A stretch of DNA of 64,000 nucleotides, from assembly GCF_026013475.1 (NCBI RefSeq), contig NZ_JAPDPH010000010.1, positions 1 through 64,000 of the forward strand. Reading direction: 5' to 3'. The notes below the pieces were generated by a model. It did no database searches. It saw only the letters and a program-made list of their open reading frames with translations, and was not told the origin of the DNA. The position numbers and the translations under genes are program-made. Below are positions 1 to 9,571 of the stretch, in pieces. Every line of letters begins with the position of its first letter. Positions within the stretch are counted from its first letter, which is position 1. This stretch comes from Micromonospora yasonensis. GTDB taxonomy: Bacteria; Actinomycetota; Actinomycetes; Mycobacteriales; Micromonosporaceae.

Positions 1-108
1 ACCGGCAACGTGTACGGGGCGCCCCCCGCCGCGGGCGGCCGCCCGGGTGGCGAGCCGCCGGCCGCCGGCCCGGACGCGACCAGCGTGTTGCCCCGCCCGC
101 CTCGCTGA
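1..108 (+). CDS. C-terminal tail of an unidentified protein (partial)
   Basis: Frame 1 is open from the window edge to a TGA at 106-108 and encodes about 35 residues rich in Pro, Gly and Ala, ending in PRPPR. The tail is low-complexity and carries no recognisable domain, so the protein cannot be named. In related actinobacteria the gene before this Trm112/SIS/manA group is often a phosphomannomutase or a DUF3499 protein, but nothing in these residues decides between them. Confidence 0.45.
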   Translation, partial: TGNVYGAPPAAGGRPGGEPPAAGPDATSVLPRPPR

Positions 109-304
109 GCCCGGGTCCGGCCGCCCGCCGGGCGTTACGGTGACGGTGTGTGGCGGCGACCTGACCGGGTGACCACCACGCCGAGCGGCGGGTGCCGTTC
201 GTGTCGAGACGTGGCACGGTGCCGGTGCCGGTTCGCCGATAAGATCGCGTGCGCCGGGCGGCACCGTCGACCGGTGAGACCGCCTTCGTGGAAGGAGCCG
301 CGCC

Positions 305-517
305 GTGGCCCTGGACCCGCAGTTGCTCGAGATCCTCGCCTGCCCGGACACACACCACGCCCCGCTCGACTACGACCCGCAGGCGCAGACGCTGACCTGC
401 ACCGAGTGTGGCCGGATCTTCGAGGTGCGTGACGACGTACCGGTGCTGCTGCTGGACGAGGCGCGCGGCGGGCCCGCGACGGACGACGCGCGCGGCGGCT
501 CCGCGACGCAGCCGTGA
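305..517 (+). CDS. Trm112-like small zinc-ribbon protein
   Basis: A 70-residue protein of the Trm112/UPF0434 type. Family members are small zinc-binding partners, best known as activators of methyltransferases in eukaryotes and archaea; the bacterial role is unclear. The typical opening (DPQLLEILACP) and the second knuckle (C32-x2-C35 in TCTEC) are present. The first knuckle is unusual: C13 is followed by PDTHH instead of the common CPxC, so a His may replace the second Cys. The GTG start follows an AAGGAG at 292-297. The stop overlaps the start of the SIS gene, so the two are probably co-translated. The tail after residue 54 is variable and acidic. Confidence 0.8.
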   Translation: MALDPQLLEILACPDTHHAPLDYDPQAQTLTCTECGRIFEVRDDVPVLLLDEARGGPATDDARGGSATQP

Positions 518-1710
518 TGGAGGGTACGGCCGGGGTCAGCGGGCACCGGCACGCCGACGAGTCGCTGCTGGACGATCCCGATCGGCTGAACGAGCGGGAT
601 CCGGGCGGCATGCTGCGGTTCACCGCGTCCGCCGGCGCCCAGGTGCGCGAGTCGGCGGCGCTGGCCGCCGAGGCGAACCTGAGCGTGCTGGCCGACGAGG
701 GTCGGCCCCGCGCGGTAGTCATCGCTGGCATCGGCACCGCCGGGCGTACCGGTGACGTGCTGGCCACGGTGGCCGGGCCGCGCTGCCCGGTGCCGGTGAT
801 CCCGCACCGCAGCGCGGGCGTGCCGGGCTGGGTGGGCGCGGCGGACGTGGTCATCGCGGTGAGCGCCTCCGGCCGCAGTCCTGAGGCACTGGGCGCCGCC
901 GAGGCCGCGCACCGGCGGGGGGCCCGTCTGGTCGCGGTCGGCGCCCCGGACTCCCAGCTCCAGTCGGTGGCGGAGCGGGCCCGGGCGCCGTTCATCCCGG
1001 TGCCGCGGCGGGCTCCGGCCCGGGCCAGTCTCTGGGCGCTCACGGTGCCGGTCCTGCTGGCCGCCCGTACGCTCGGGCTGGTGAAGGTCAACGAGGCGGA
1101 CCTGGCCGAGACGGCGGCCCGGCTGGACGCCGACGCCGACCGGTGCCGCCCGTCCGCCGAGTCCTTCGTCAACCCGGCGAAGTCCCTCGCGCTGGGCCTG
1201 GCTGGCTCGATCCCGATCGTCTGGGGCTCGTCCCCGCTGGCGACCGTGGCCGCCCGCCGGTTCGGTGACACGCTCTCCGCCAACGCCCGCTACCCGGTGG
1301 TCGCCGGGGCGCTGGGCGAGGCCGGCCGGGGCCGGGTCGGCCTGCTCGACGGCGTCTTCGGCGGCCTCGCCGAGGGGGAGCGGGACATCTTCGCCGACCC
1401 CGGCGAGGACGGTGACGACGGCACCCGGCTGCGGCTGGTGCTGCTGCGCGACGGCGGGCTCAACGCGGAGGACGACACCGACGAGCCGCTCGCGGTGGAG
1501 GAGCGCCGGGCCGACGCCGTGCAGACCCTCGCCGAGCGGCGCGGGGTGCGCTGCGACGTGGTGACCGCCGAGGGCGGTTCCGCGCTGGAGCGGCTCGCCT
1601 CGCTGGTGGCGGTCCCCGACTTCGCCTCGATCTATCTCGCCCTGGCACACGGGCTGGACCCGATGGCCGTTCCGGCCGTCACGGAGATGAAGGAGCTGGC
1701 GAACCAGTGA
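517..1710 (+). CDS. SIS-domain protein (TobH/phosphosugar isomerase-like)
   Basis: A protein of about 397 residues related to the SIS (sugar isomerase) proteins found between manB and manA in mycobacteria and other actinobacteria (TobH-like). A Rossmann-like SIS core is visible around residues 60-190 (VVIAGIGTAGRTGDV, then VVIAVSASGRSPEAL), where SIS folds bind the phosphosugar. The C-terminal half resembles a second, degenerate SIS domain. The ATG at 517 overlaps the Trm112 stop (TGATG); a GTG at 514 is the alternative. The position just before manA suggests a role in mannose or GDP-mannose precursor metabolism, but the substrate is unknown and activity as an isomerase is not established. 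Confidence 0.78.
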   Translation: MEGTAGVSGHRHADESLLDDPDRLNERDPGGMLRFTASAGAQVRESAALAAEANLSVLADEGRPRAVVIAGIGTAGRTGDVLATVAGPRCPVPVIPHRSAGVPGWVGAADVVIAVSASGRSPEALGAAEAAHRRGARLVAVGAPDSQLQSVAERARAPFIPVPRRAPARASLWALTVPVLLAARTLGLVKVNEADLAETAARLDADADRCRPSAESFVNPAKSLALGLAGSIPIVWGSSPLATVAARRFGDTLSANARYPVVAGALGEAGRGRVGLLDGVFGGLAEGERDIFADPGEDGDDGTRLRLVLLRDGGLNAEDDTDEPLAVEERRADAVQTLAERRGVRCDVVTAEGGSALERLASLVAVPDFASIYLALAHGLDPMAVPAVTEMKELANQ

Positions 1711-1790
1711 GCGAGCGGAGCGAGCGAGCCATTTGGCTCAGCAGCGCGGCGCCTCGCGCCGCCGCCGAGCGAAGCGAGGCGGTGGCGTGA
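1708..1790 (+). repeat. GAGCGAGC-rich intergenic element with nested hairpins
   Basis: Between the SIS and cation-transporter genes the sequence is built from repeats of GAGCGAGC/GAGCGGAGC. It contains three short hairpins: GAGCC-ATTT-GGCTC near 1727-1740, a GGCGCC/GGCGCG segment near 1748-1760, and GCCGCC...GGCGGTGGC around 1760-1786. It ends at the GTG start of the next gene. The composition is unlike the flanking coding sequence and suggests a mobile or amplified intergenic repeat. Confidence 0.5.
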
Positions 1791-2812
1791 GCGCCAACGG
1801 TGGGACGAGGGCGATCATCGCTGCCCTGGCGGCGAACATCGGCATCGCCGTCACCAAGTTCGTCGCGTTCCTGCTGACCGGCTCCTCGTCGATGCTGGCC
1901 GAGGCGATCCACTCGGTCGCCGACTCCGGCAACCAGGGTCTGCTGCTGCTCGGCGGCCGCCGGGCCAAGCGGGAGGCCACCCCGGAGCATCCCTTCGGGT
2001 ACGGCCGAGAGCGCTACATCTACGCGTTCATCGTGTCGATCGTGCTGTTCAGCCTCGGTGGCCTGTTCGCGCTCTACGAGGCGTACCACAAGGCGAAGCA
2101 CCCGGTGGCGATCACCAGCTGGCAGTGGGTGCCGGTGGGTGTCCTGGTGGTCGCGATCGGCATGGAGGGCTACTCGTTCCGTACCGCGATCAAGGAGTCG
2201 AACCTGATCCGGGGCAGCCAGTCCTGGGTGCGGTTCATCCGGCGGGCCAAGGCGCCCGAGCTGCCGGTGGTGCTGCTGGAGGACTTCGCCGCGCTGATCG
2301 GTCTGGTCTTCGCGCTGTTCGGCGTGGGGATGACGCTGGCCACCGGGAACGGCATGTGGGACGCCCTCGGCACCGCGATGATCGGTGTGCTGCTGGTGGT
2401 CATCGCGCTGACCCTGGCGATCGAGACCAAGAGCCTGCTGCTCGGCGAGGGCGCCGACCCGAAGGATCTGGCCGCGATCCAGCGGGCCGTCGCGGAGGGC
2501 CCCGAGGTGGAGCGGATCATCCACATGAAGACGCTCTACCTGGGCCCGGACGAGCTGATGGTGGCCGCGAAGATCGCCGTGCCGGCCTGCGAGACCGCCG
2601 AGGAACTGGCCCGGGACATCAACGCCGTCGAGGCGCGGATCCGCAGCGCGGTGCCGATCGCCCGGGTCATCTACCTGGAGCCGGACATCTACAGCGCGGC
2701 GGCGGAACGGGCCGGCACCGGACAGGCGTCGCACACCGCGGTGCCGCAGCCTGAGGCCACGTCCGACAAGCCGGCGGACGCCGACGAGGTGGCCGATCGA
2801 CCCGGGAGCTGA
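1787..2812 (+). CDS. Cation diffusion facilitator family transporter
   Basis: A 341-residue membrane protein of the CDF family, which exports divalent metals such as Zn2+ in exchange for protons. The N-terminal half has several hydrophobic helices; the signature segment SMLAEAIHSVADSGNQ supplies the His and Asp expected of the metal site in helix II, and HPFGYGRERY marks the loop after it. The subtype resembles SLC30A9-like carriers. The C-terminal part (about 225-320) is the cytoplasmic ferredoxin-like domain, followed by a polar Thr/Ala/Asp tail. A TTG at 1733 would add 18 Arg-rich residues encoded by the repeat element, so the GTG at 1787 is preferred. The stop lies two bases before manA. 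Confidence 0.85.
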   Translation: MSANGGTRAIIAALAANIGIAVTKFVAFLLTGSSSMLAEAIHSVADSGNQGLLLLGGRRAKREATPEHPFGYGRERYIYAFIVSIVLFSLGGLFALYEAYHKAKHPVAITSWQWVPVGVLVVAIGMEGYSFRTAIKESNLIRGSQSWVRFIRRAKAPELPVVLLEDFAALIGLVFALFGVGMTLATGNGMWDALGTAMIGVLLVVIALTLAIETKSLLLGEGADPKDLAAIQRAVAEGPEVERIIHMKTLYLGPDELMVAAKIAVPACETAEELARDINAVEARIRSAVPIARVIYLEPDIYSAAAERAGTGQASHTAVPQPEATSDKPADADEVADRPGS

Positions 2813-2814
2813 CC

Positions 2815-4020
2815 GTGGAGTTGCTGCAGGGACAGATCCGGGACTACGCCTGGGGCTCGCGTACCGCGATCGCCGAGTTGCAGGGGCGGCCGGTGCCGAG
2901 CGACGGGCCGGAGGCGGAGCTGTGGTTGGGTGCCCACCCGGGCGCGCCGGCCACGGTGGACCGGGAGGGCAGCCCGGTGAGCCTGACCGACCTGCTGCTC
3001 GCCGAGCCGGCGCACTGGCTGGGTGAGCGGCTGGTCGGCCGGTTCGGCACCCGGCTGCCGTTCCTGCTCAAGGTGCTGGCCGCGGACGCCCCGCTGAGCC
3101 TGCAGGCCCACCCGGACGCCGACCAGGCCCGGGCCGGGCACGCGGCCGACCCGGACCGGGTCAACTACGTCGACCCGTACCACAAGCCGGAGCTGCTGGT
3201 CGCGCTGAGCGAGTTCGAGGCGCTCTGCGGGTTCCGCGACCCGGCGGAGTCGGCGGCGGCGATCGCGGCGTTCGGCGTACCCGCGCTGGACCCGGTGGTG
3301 GCGGCGCTGCGCACCGGGCCGGCGGGGCTGCGGGAGGCCGTACGCCTGTTGCTGAGCTGGCCCGAGGCGGAGCGCGCCGGGCTGGTGGCGAGCGTGCTGA
3401 CGGCGGAGGTCGCCAGCCCGGACGACGGCTCCGGGTCGCGGCGCGGCTCCAGACGCGCCGAGCCGGAGTCGTCGGACGCGGTGCTGGCCCGGGCTCTGGC
3501 GGTCGACTACCCGGCCGACCCGGGGGTGCTGGTGGCGCTGCTGCTGCACCACCTGCGGCTGGCGCCGGGCGAGGCGATCTGGATGCCGGCCGGCAACCTG
3601 CACGCCTACCTGCGCGGCACCGGCGTGGAGATCATGGCGGCCAGCGACAACGTGCTGCGTGGCGGGCTCACGCCGAAGCGGGTCGATGTGGACGAGCTGC
3701 TGCGGGTGCTGCGGTTCGAGGTGCTCGACGAGCCGGTGGTGCGCCCGGTGCCGGTGGCGCCGGGCGTGGTGACCTGGCCGGTGCCGGTGGAGGACTTCGC
3801 GCTGCACCGGGTCGAGGTGACGGCCGGCGAGGCGGGGGTGCGGCTGGCGCTGCCCGGCCCGCGCGTGGTGCTCTGCCGGGCCGGCAAGCTCGCGGTGGAC
3901 GACGGGGTAGGCACGGTGGCCCTGGGGCCGGGGCAGGCGGCGGTGGGCACCGCGGCCGGCGGCCCGCTGGTCATCGGCGGCGAGGGTGAGGCGTACGTCG
4001 CCACCTGCGGTCTGCGCTGA
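2815..4020 (+). CDS. manA: Mannose-6-phosphate isomerase, class I
   Basis: A 401-residue type I phosphomannose isomerase interconverting fructose-6-phosphate and mannose-6-phosphate, the entry to GDP-mannose for cell-envelope glycans. Cupin-fold hallmarks are clear: the opening QGQIRDYAWGS, QAHPDADQA with a zinc-ligand His, YHKPELLVALSEFEALCGFR (zinc-ligand Glu), and the downstream block with GNLHAYLRGTGVEIMAASDN (second His and substrate loop) followed by GGLTPKRVD. Length fits the actinobacterial family. A Ser/Gly/Arg-rich insertion near residues 203-222 is variable. The GTG start lies two bases after the transporter stop. The SIS neighbour supports a mannose-metabolism cluster. Confidence 0.93.
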   Translation: MELLQGQIRDYAWGSRTAIAELQGRPVPSDGPEAELWLGAHPGAPATVDREGSPVSLTDLLLAEPAHWLGERLVGRFGTRLPFLLKVLAADAPLSLQAHPDADQARAGHAADPDRVNYVDPYHKPELLVALSEFEALCGFRDPAESAAAIAAFGVPALDPVVAALRTGPAGLREAVRLLLSWPEAERAGLVASVLTAEVASPDDGSGSRRGSRRAEPESSDAVLARALAVDYPADPGVLVALLLHHLRLAPGEAIWMPAGNLHAYLRGTGVEIMAASDNVLRGGLTPKRVDVDELLRVLRFEVLDEPVVRPVPVAPGVVTWPVPVEDFALHRVEVTAGEAGVRLALPGPRVVLCRAGKLAVDDGVGTVALGPGQAAVGTAAGGPLVIGGEGEAYVATCGLR

Positions 4021-4085
4021 TCCCGGGAACCCGGAGGCGGCCCAGCGCTACGCCGACGGAACAAGTCCGACTTTCCCGAAATAGC

Positions 4086-4114
4086 TTGACGCACCCCTGC
4101 TGCGGTGTGACCCT
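4086..4114 (+). promoter_or_regulatory. Candidate promoter for ahcY
   Basis: TTGACG at 4086-4091, a 17-base spacer and GACCCT at 4109-4114 give an acceptable vegetative promoter in the only long gap before ahcY. Transcription would start near 4121, giving a leader of about 200 bases. The -10 matches only at its A and final T, so this is tentative. Confidence 0.4.
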
Positions 4115-4120
4115 ATGGGT

Positions 4121-4318
4121 ACGCAGCGTTGTCGCGACGAAGGTCCGGTGACGCGCGGGGAACCAAACCGGGGGGATGCACGGGGCGGCCGGGCCGTGGG
4201 CGGAGAGTTCCGTTCACCACCGACCGCCCCGTGCGCTGTCCCCCGTCCGGGCGCTGCCGCGGAAGCCCCCGCGCGTAAGGTGGAAGGCTGCGCACCACAT
4301 CGTTCGACAGGAGCTTCC
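4121..4318 (+). promoter_or_regulatory. Long structured 5' leader of ahcY
   Basis: The roughly 200 bases before the ATG contain a perfect 11-bp inverted repeat, GCACGGGGCGG at 4178-4188 and CCGCCCCGTGC at 4224-4234, with a 35-base G/C-rich loop. No SAH or SAM riboswitch consensus could be recognised by eye, but the position before the S-adenosylhomocysteine-recycling gene makes a cis-acting RNA plausible. CAGGAG at 4308-4313 is the likely ribosome binding site. Confidence 0.4.
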
Positions 4319-5818
<1,500 letters not shown>

Positions 5819-5829
5819 GTCCCGTCTGG

Positions 5830-5873
5830 AAGGGACCGGGGTCGGCCGCCGCGCGGCCGTCCCGGTCCCTTTT
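5830..5873 (+). terminator. Rho-independent terminator after ahcY
   Basis: AAGGGACCGGG (5830-5840) pairs perfectly with CCCGGTCCCTT (5861-5871). The loop contains a further GGCCGC/GCGGCC stem, and the hairpin runs directly into TTTT. It lies 12 bases after the ahcY stop. Confidence 0.85.
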
Positions 5874-6033
5874 CGCGTACGCGGACACTCCGTCGGCCCC
5901 GGCGCGTCGCGCCGGCTCCCGGTGGCCAGGTGGGGCCGGATGGCCCTGGTGACCCTCGCCACCGGCGCGGAAAGTTGAGCTGACCAGCGCGTGTCCGGTT
6001 GCCGTCGGTCCGGGTGACGTTCTCCAGAACGAC

Positions 6034-6064
6034 TTGACGGCGGCTCGGATCAGGAGCAAGGTAT
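6034..6064 (+). promoter_or_regulatory. Candidate promoter for efeUOB
   Basis: TTGACG at 6034-6039 is a good -35. The best -10 candidate is AGGTAT at 6059-6064 with a 19-base spacer, slightly long. The iron boxes at 6062-6095 begin inside this -10, the expected place for repression by an iron-loaded DtxR/IdeR-type regulator. Confidence 0.4.
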
Positions 6065-6095
6065 GGCTGCCCTAACTTAACTGAGGCGTGCCTAA
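6062..6095 (+). promoter_or_regulatory. Tandem DtxR/IdeR-type iron boxes
   Basis: Two 19-base sites overlap by four bases. The downstream one, TTAACTGAGGCGTGCCTAA (6077-6095), matches the IdeR/DmdR consensus at 13 of 19 positions. The reverse complement of 6062-6080 also matches at 13 of 19. They lie 18-52 bases before the efeU ATG, so iron repression of the operon is inferred. Confidence 0.65.
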
Positions 6096-6113
6096 CCAAC
6101 GACGGAGTGCTCG

Positions 6114-7082
6114 ATGTTCGCCACGTACCTGATCGGCCTGCGGGAGGGCCTGGAGGCGGCCCTCGTGGTCAGCATCCTGGTCGCGTTCCTGGTCAAGTCG
6201 AACCGACGCAACCGGCTGCCGCACGTGTGGCTCGGCGTCGGCGCGGCCGTGGCCCTGTCGGTGCTCTTCGGTTGGCTGATCGAGTACACCTCGACCACGC
6301 TGCTGCGGACCTCGGAGTCGCGCGAACTCTTCGACGCGGTCACCTCCGTGGCCGCCGTGGTCTTCGTCACCTGGATGATCTTCTGGATGCGCAAGGCCGC
6401 CCGGAGCATCGCCGGTGAGCTGCGCGGCAAGCTGTCCGACGCGCTGGCCGTCGGCGCGGTCGCGGTGACGGGCATGGCCTTCCTCGCGGTCATCCGGGAG
6501 GGCCTGGAGACCGCGCTGATCTTCTACTCCGCCGCCGAGAGCGCGGCCGGCGGCGCCGGCCGGGGCCCGCTGCTCGCGCTGATCGGGGGCATCGCGACCG
6601 CCGTGGTGATCGGTTTCCTGCTCTACCGCAGCGCCCTGAAGCTCAACCTGAGCAAGTTCTTCACCTGGACCGGCGCGCTGCTGATCCTGGTCGCCGCCGG
6701 CATCTTCAAGTACGGCGTGCACGACTTCCAGGAGGCCGGCGTCCTGCCCGGGCTGAACAACCACGCCTTCGACATCTCCTCGGTGCTCGACCCGAGCACC
6801 TGGTACGCGGCCCTGCTGAGCGGCATGTTCAACATCACCGCCGCGCCGAGCGTGCTCGAGGTGGTCGCCTGGGTGGCGTACGGGGTGCCGGTGCTGGTGC
6901 TCTTCCTGCGCAAGCCGGGCAAGCCCGCTGCCCCCGCCAAGCCGGCCACCGCCCCGGCCGGGCCCGCCGCCGAGGCCGCGCCGACCGCCGAGGCCGCGCC
7001 CACCGACACTCCGGCCGACGCCGCGAAGGCCGCCGAGCCGGTCGCGACCGACGCCCCCGCCAGCCCGGCGCAGCGCGCCTGA
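6114..7082 (+). CDS. efeU: FTR1-family iron permease EfeU
   Basis: A 322-residue inner-membrane permease of the EfeU/FTR1 family, the transmembrane channel of the EfeUOB ferrous iron system. Both diagnostic REGLE motifs are present (residues 10-14 and 128-132), whose Glu residues coordinate iron within the membrane. About seven hydrophobic helices are visible up to residue 265. The C-terminal 55 residues are an Ala/Pro-rich cytoplasmic tail, longer than in E. coli. The ATG at 6114 immediately follows the iron boxes. The gene is first of three, with efeO starting 31 bases after the stop. Confidence 0.93.
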   Translation: MFATYLIGLREGLEAALVVSILVAFLVKSNRRNRLPHVWLGVGAAVALSVLFGWLIEYTSTTLLRTSESRELFDAVTSVAAVVFVTWMIFWMRKAARSIAGELRGKLSDALAVGAVAVTGMAFLAVIREGLETALIFYSAAESAAGGAGRGPLLALIGGIATAVVIGFLLYRSALKLNLSKFFTWTGALLILVAAGIFKYGVHDFQEAGVLPGLNNHAFDISSVLDPSTWYAALLSGMFNITAAPSVLEVVAWVAYGVPVLVLFLRKPGKPAAPAKPATAPAGPAAEAAPTAEAAPTDTPADAAKAAEPVATDAPASPAQRA

Positions 7083-7112
7083 CCGCCCGTTTCCCGAGGA
7101 GACATCGCACCG

Positions 7113-8246
7113 ATGCGTACCACTCGATTCGTCGTGCCCGCTGCCGCCGGGATGCTCGCCGTGGCCGGCCTGGCCGGGTGCGGGGGCGGCGACGACAAGC
7201 AGGAGGCGACGGCCGGCGGGCCGGTCGTGGTCAAGGCCACCGACAGCGCCTGCGAGGTCGGCAGGACCGAGGTCCAGGCCGGCCAGGTGAGCTTCAAGAT
7301 CACCAACTCCGGCTCCAAGGTCAACGAGTTCTACGTCTACGCGGCCGGCGACCGGGTGATGGGCGAGGTGGAGAACATCGCCCCCGGCCTGAGCCGCGAG
7401 CTGCACGTCGAGCTGCCCGCCGGGACGTACGAGACGGCCTGCAAGCCGGGCATGAGCGGCCGGGGCATCCGGGGCGCGCTGAAGGTCAGCGGCACCGCCG
7501 CGAGCGTGGCGCCGGACGCCGCGCTCACCGAGGCCACCACCAGCTATCAGCGGTACGTGCAGAGCCAGACCGCCGCCCTGCTGACCAAGACCGAGGAGTT
7601 CGTCGCCGCGGTCAAGGCCAACGACGTGGCCAAGGCCAAGGCGCTCTACCCGGTGACCCGGACCTACTGGGAGCGGATCGAGCCGGTCGCGGAAAGCTTC
7701 GGCGACCTCGACCCGAAGATCGACGGCCGCGAGGAGGTCGTCGAGGAGGGCATGCAGTTCACCGGATTCCACCGGATCGAGAAGGACCTGTGGACCACCG
7801 GTGACGTCAGCAAGGACGGCGCCATCGCCGACCAGCTGCTCACCGACGTGAAGGCGATCGTCGCCAAGGCGAACGCCGAGAAGCTCACCCCGCTCCAGCT
7901 CGCCAACGGCGCGAAGGCCCTCCTCGACGAGGTCGCCAGCGGCAAGATCACCGGCGAGGAGGAGCGCTACTCGCACACCGACCTCTGGGACTTCAGCGCC
8001 AACCTGGAGGGCTCGAAGGCGGCCATCGCCGCGCTCCGCCCGGCCCTGGAGCAGCGGGCGCCCGAGCTGGTCAAGCAGCTCGACACCGAGTTCGCCAACG
8101 TCGAGGCCACCCTCGGCAAGCACCGCGCCGGCGACGGCTGGAAGCTGCACACCCAGCTCGGCAAGGCCGAGCTCAAGGAGCTGTCGGACAGCATCAACGC
8201 GCTCGCCGAGCCGATCAGCAAGGTCGCCGTGGTCGTCGCGCGATGA
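7113..8246 (+). CDS. efeO: Iron uptake system lipoprotein EfeO
   Basis: A 377-residue extracytoplasmic component of EfeUOB. It begins with a lipoprotein signal (basic start, hydrophobic core, lipobox LAGC with Cys23), so it is probably tethered to the outer face of the membrane. Residues about 35-125 form the cupredoxin-like domain (C47 and C110 with M114 near the C-terminal loop). Residues about 135-375 are the imelysin/peptidase M75 domain with the metal-binding HxxE motif (H220-R-I-E223). The family binds iron and delivers it to EfeU. GAGGAG at 7096-7101 precedes the ATG. Its TGA overlaps the efeB ATG by four bases. Confidence 0.93.
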   Translation: MRTTRFVVPAAAGMLAVAGLAGCGGGDDKQEATAGGPVVVKATDSACEVGRTEVQAGQVSFKITNSGSKVNEFYVYAAGDRVMGEVENIAPGLSRELHVELPAGTYETACKPGMSGRGIRGALKVSGTAASVAPDAALTEATTSYQRYVQSQTAALLTKTEEFVAAVKANDVAKAKALYPVTRTYWERIEPVAESFGDLDPKIDGREEVVEEGMQFTGFHRIEKDLWTTGDVSKDGAIADQLLTDVKAIVAKANAEKLTPLQLANGAKALLDEVASGKITGEEERYSHTDLWDFSANLEGSKAAIAALRPALEQRAPELVKQLDTEFANVEATLGKHRAGDGWKLHTQLGKAELKELSDSINALAEPISKVAVVVAR

Positions 8247-9568
8247 CCACCGGAGCCGCTGGTGACGCGATGAGCGAGCCGAGCACCGCGACCCCAGCCA
8301 CGACCGGGATGTCCCGGCGGCGGGCCATCACCCTGGCCGGGGTCGGCGTCGCCGGCGCGGCCGGGGTGGCGGCCGGCGTCACCGCGCTGGTCCGCGGCGG
8401 CGACCACGCCGCGGCGCACGAGGTGGCCGCCGGGTCGGTGCCGTTCCACGGCGAGCACCAGGCCGGCATCACCACCCCGGCCCAGGACCGGCTGCACTTC
8501 GTCGCGTTCGACGTGATCACCAAGGACCGGGCGAAGCTGGTCGCGCTGCTCCAGGAGTGGACCGCCGCCGCAGCCCGGATGACCGCCGGGAAGGACGCCG
8601 GCCTGATCGGCGCCGTCAACGGCGTGCCGGAGGCGCCGCCGGACGACACCGGCGAGGCGCTGGGCCTGCCGCCGTCTCAGCTCACCCTCACCGTCGGCTT
8701 CGGCCCGACGCTGTTCCGGGACGCCCAGGGCAATGACCGGTTCGGCATCGCCGGCAAGCGGCCGGCCGCCCTGGCCGACCTGCCGCACTTCGCCGGGGAC
8801 GCACTCCAGCCGGAGATCTCCGGCGGCGACCTCTGCGTCCAGGCCTGCGCCAACGACCCGCAGGTGGCGGTGCACGCCATCCGCAACCTGGCCCGGATCG
8901 GCATGGGCGTGGTCAGCGTCCGCTGGTCGCAGCTCGGGTTCGGGCGTACCTCGTCGACCTCGCGGGACCAGGCCACCCCGCGCAACCTGTTCGGCTTCAA
9001 GGACGGCACCGCCAACCTCAAGGCCGAGGACGCCAACCTGCTCCGCGAGCAGCTCTGGGCGCAGCAGGGCGACGGGCCGGACTGGATGACCGGCGGGTCG
9101 TACCTGGTCACCCGCAAGATCCGGATGCAGATCGAGACCTGGGACCGCAGCTCCCTGGCCGAGCAGGAGCAGATCATCGGCCGGACCAAGGGCAGCGGCG
9201 CCCCGCTGGGCCGGCGCGACGAGTTCGACGAGCCGGACTTCGCCGCCAAGGGCGACGACGGCCAGCCCGTGATCGCCGAGACCTCGCACGTCCGGCTCGC
9301 CCATCCGAGCCAGAACAGCGGCGCGCACCTGCTGCGCCGCGGCTACAACTTCGTGGACGGCTCGGACGGGCTGGGCCGGCTCGACGCCGGGCTGTTCTTC
9401 ATCGCGTACCAGCGGGACCCGCGCAAGCAGTTCGTGCCGATCCAGACCCGGCTCTCCCGGCACGACGCGATGAACGAGTACCTGCGGCACGTCTCCAGCG
9501 GGTTGTTCGCCTGCCCGCCCGGCGTCCGCGACGCCGCCGACTGGTGGGGGCGCGCGCTCTTCTCCTGA
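8243..9568 (+). CDS. efeB: Deferrochelatase/DyP-type peroxidase EfeB
   Basis: A 441-residue DyP-type haem peroxidase, the third EfeUOB component; homologues oxidise ferrous iron or release iron from haem in the periplasm. The N-terminus carries a twin-arginine signal (SRRRAITLAG with a following hydrophobic stretch, residues 24-50), consistent with folded, haem-loaded export. The DyP motif GxxDG is at 251-255 (GFKDG, catalytic Asp254). His349 in SHVRLAHP is the likely proximal haem ligand, and Arg365/366 in LRRGYNF lies at the distal site. The start overlaps the efeO stop (ATGA), indicating translational coupling. It ends three bases from the convergent RDD gene. Confidence 0.94.
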   Translation: MTTGAAGDAMSEPSTATPATTGMSRRRAITLAGVGVAGAAGVAAGVTALVRGGDHAAAHEVAAGSVPFHGEHQAGITTPAQDRLHFVAFDVITKDRAKLVALLQEWTAAAARMTAGKDAGLIGAVNGVPEAPPDDTGEALGLPPSQLTLTVGFGPTLFRDAQGNDRFGIAGKRPAALADLPHFAGDALQPEISGGDLCVQACANDPQVAVHAIRNLARIGMGVVSVRWSQLGFGRTSSTSRDQATPRNLFGFKDGTANLKAEDANLLREQLWAQQGDGPDWMTGGSYLVTRKIRMQIETWDRSSLAEQEQIIGRTKGSGAPLGRRDEFDEPDFAAKGDDGQPVIAETSHVRLAHPSQNSGAHLLRRGYNFVDGSDGLGRLDAGLFFIAYQRDPRKQFVPIQTRLSRHDAMNEYLRHVSSGLFACPPGVRDAADWWGRALFS

Positions 9569-9571
9569 CCG

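Noticed and set aside
6072..8150. A 692-codon minus-strand frame opposite efeU and efeO
   Set aside because: It crosses two confirmed genes, is low-complexity, and has no initiation signal.
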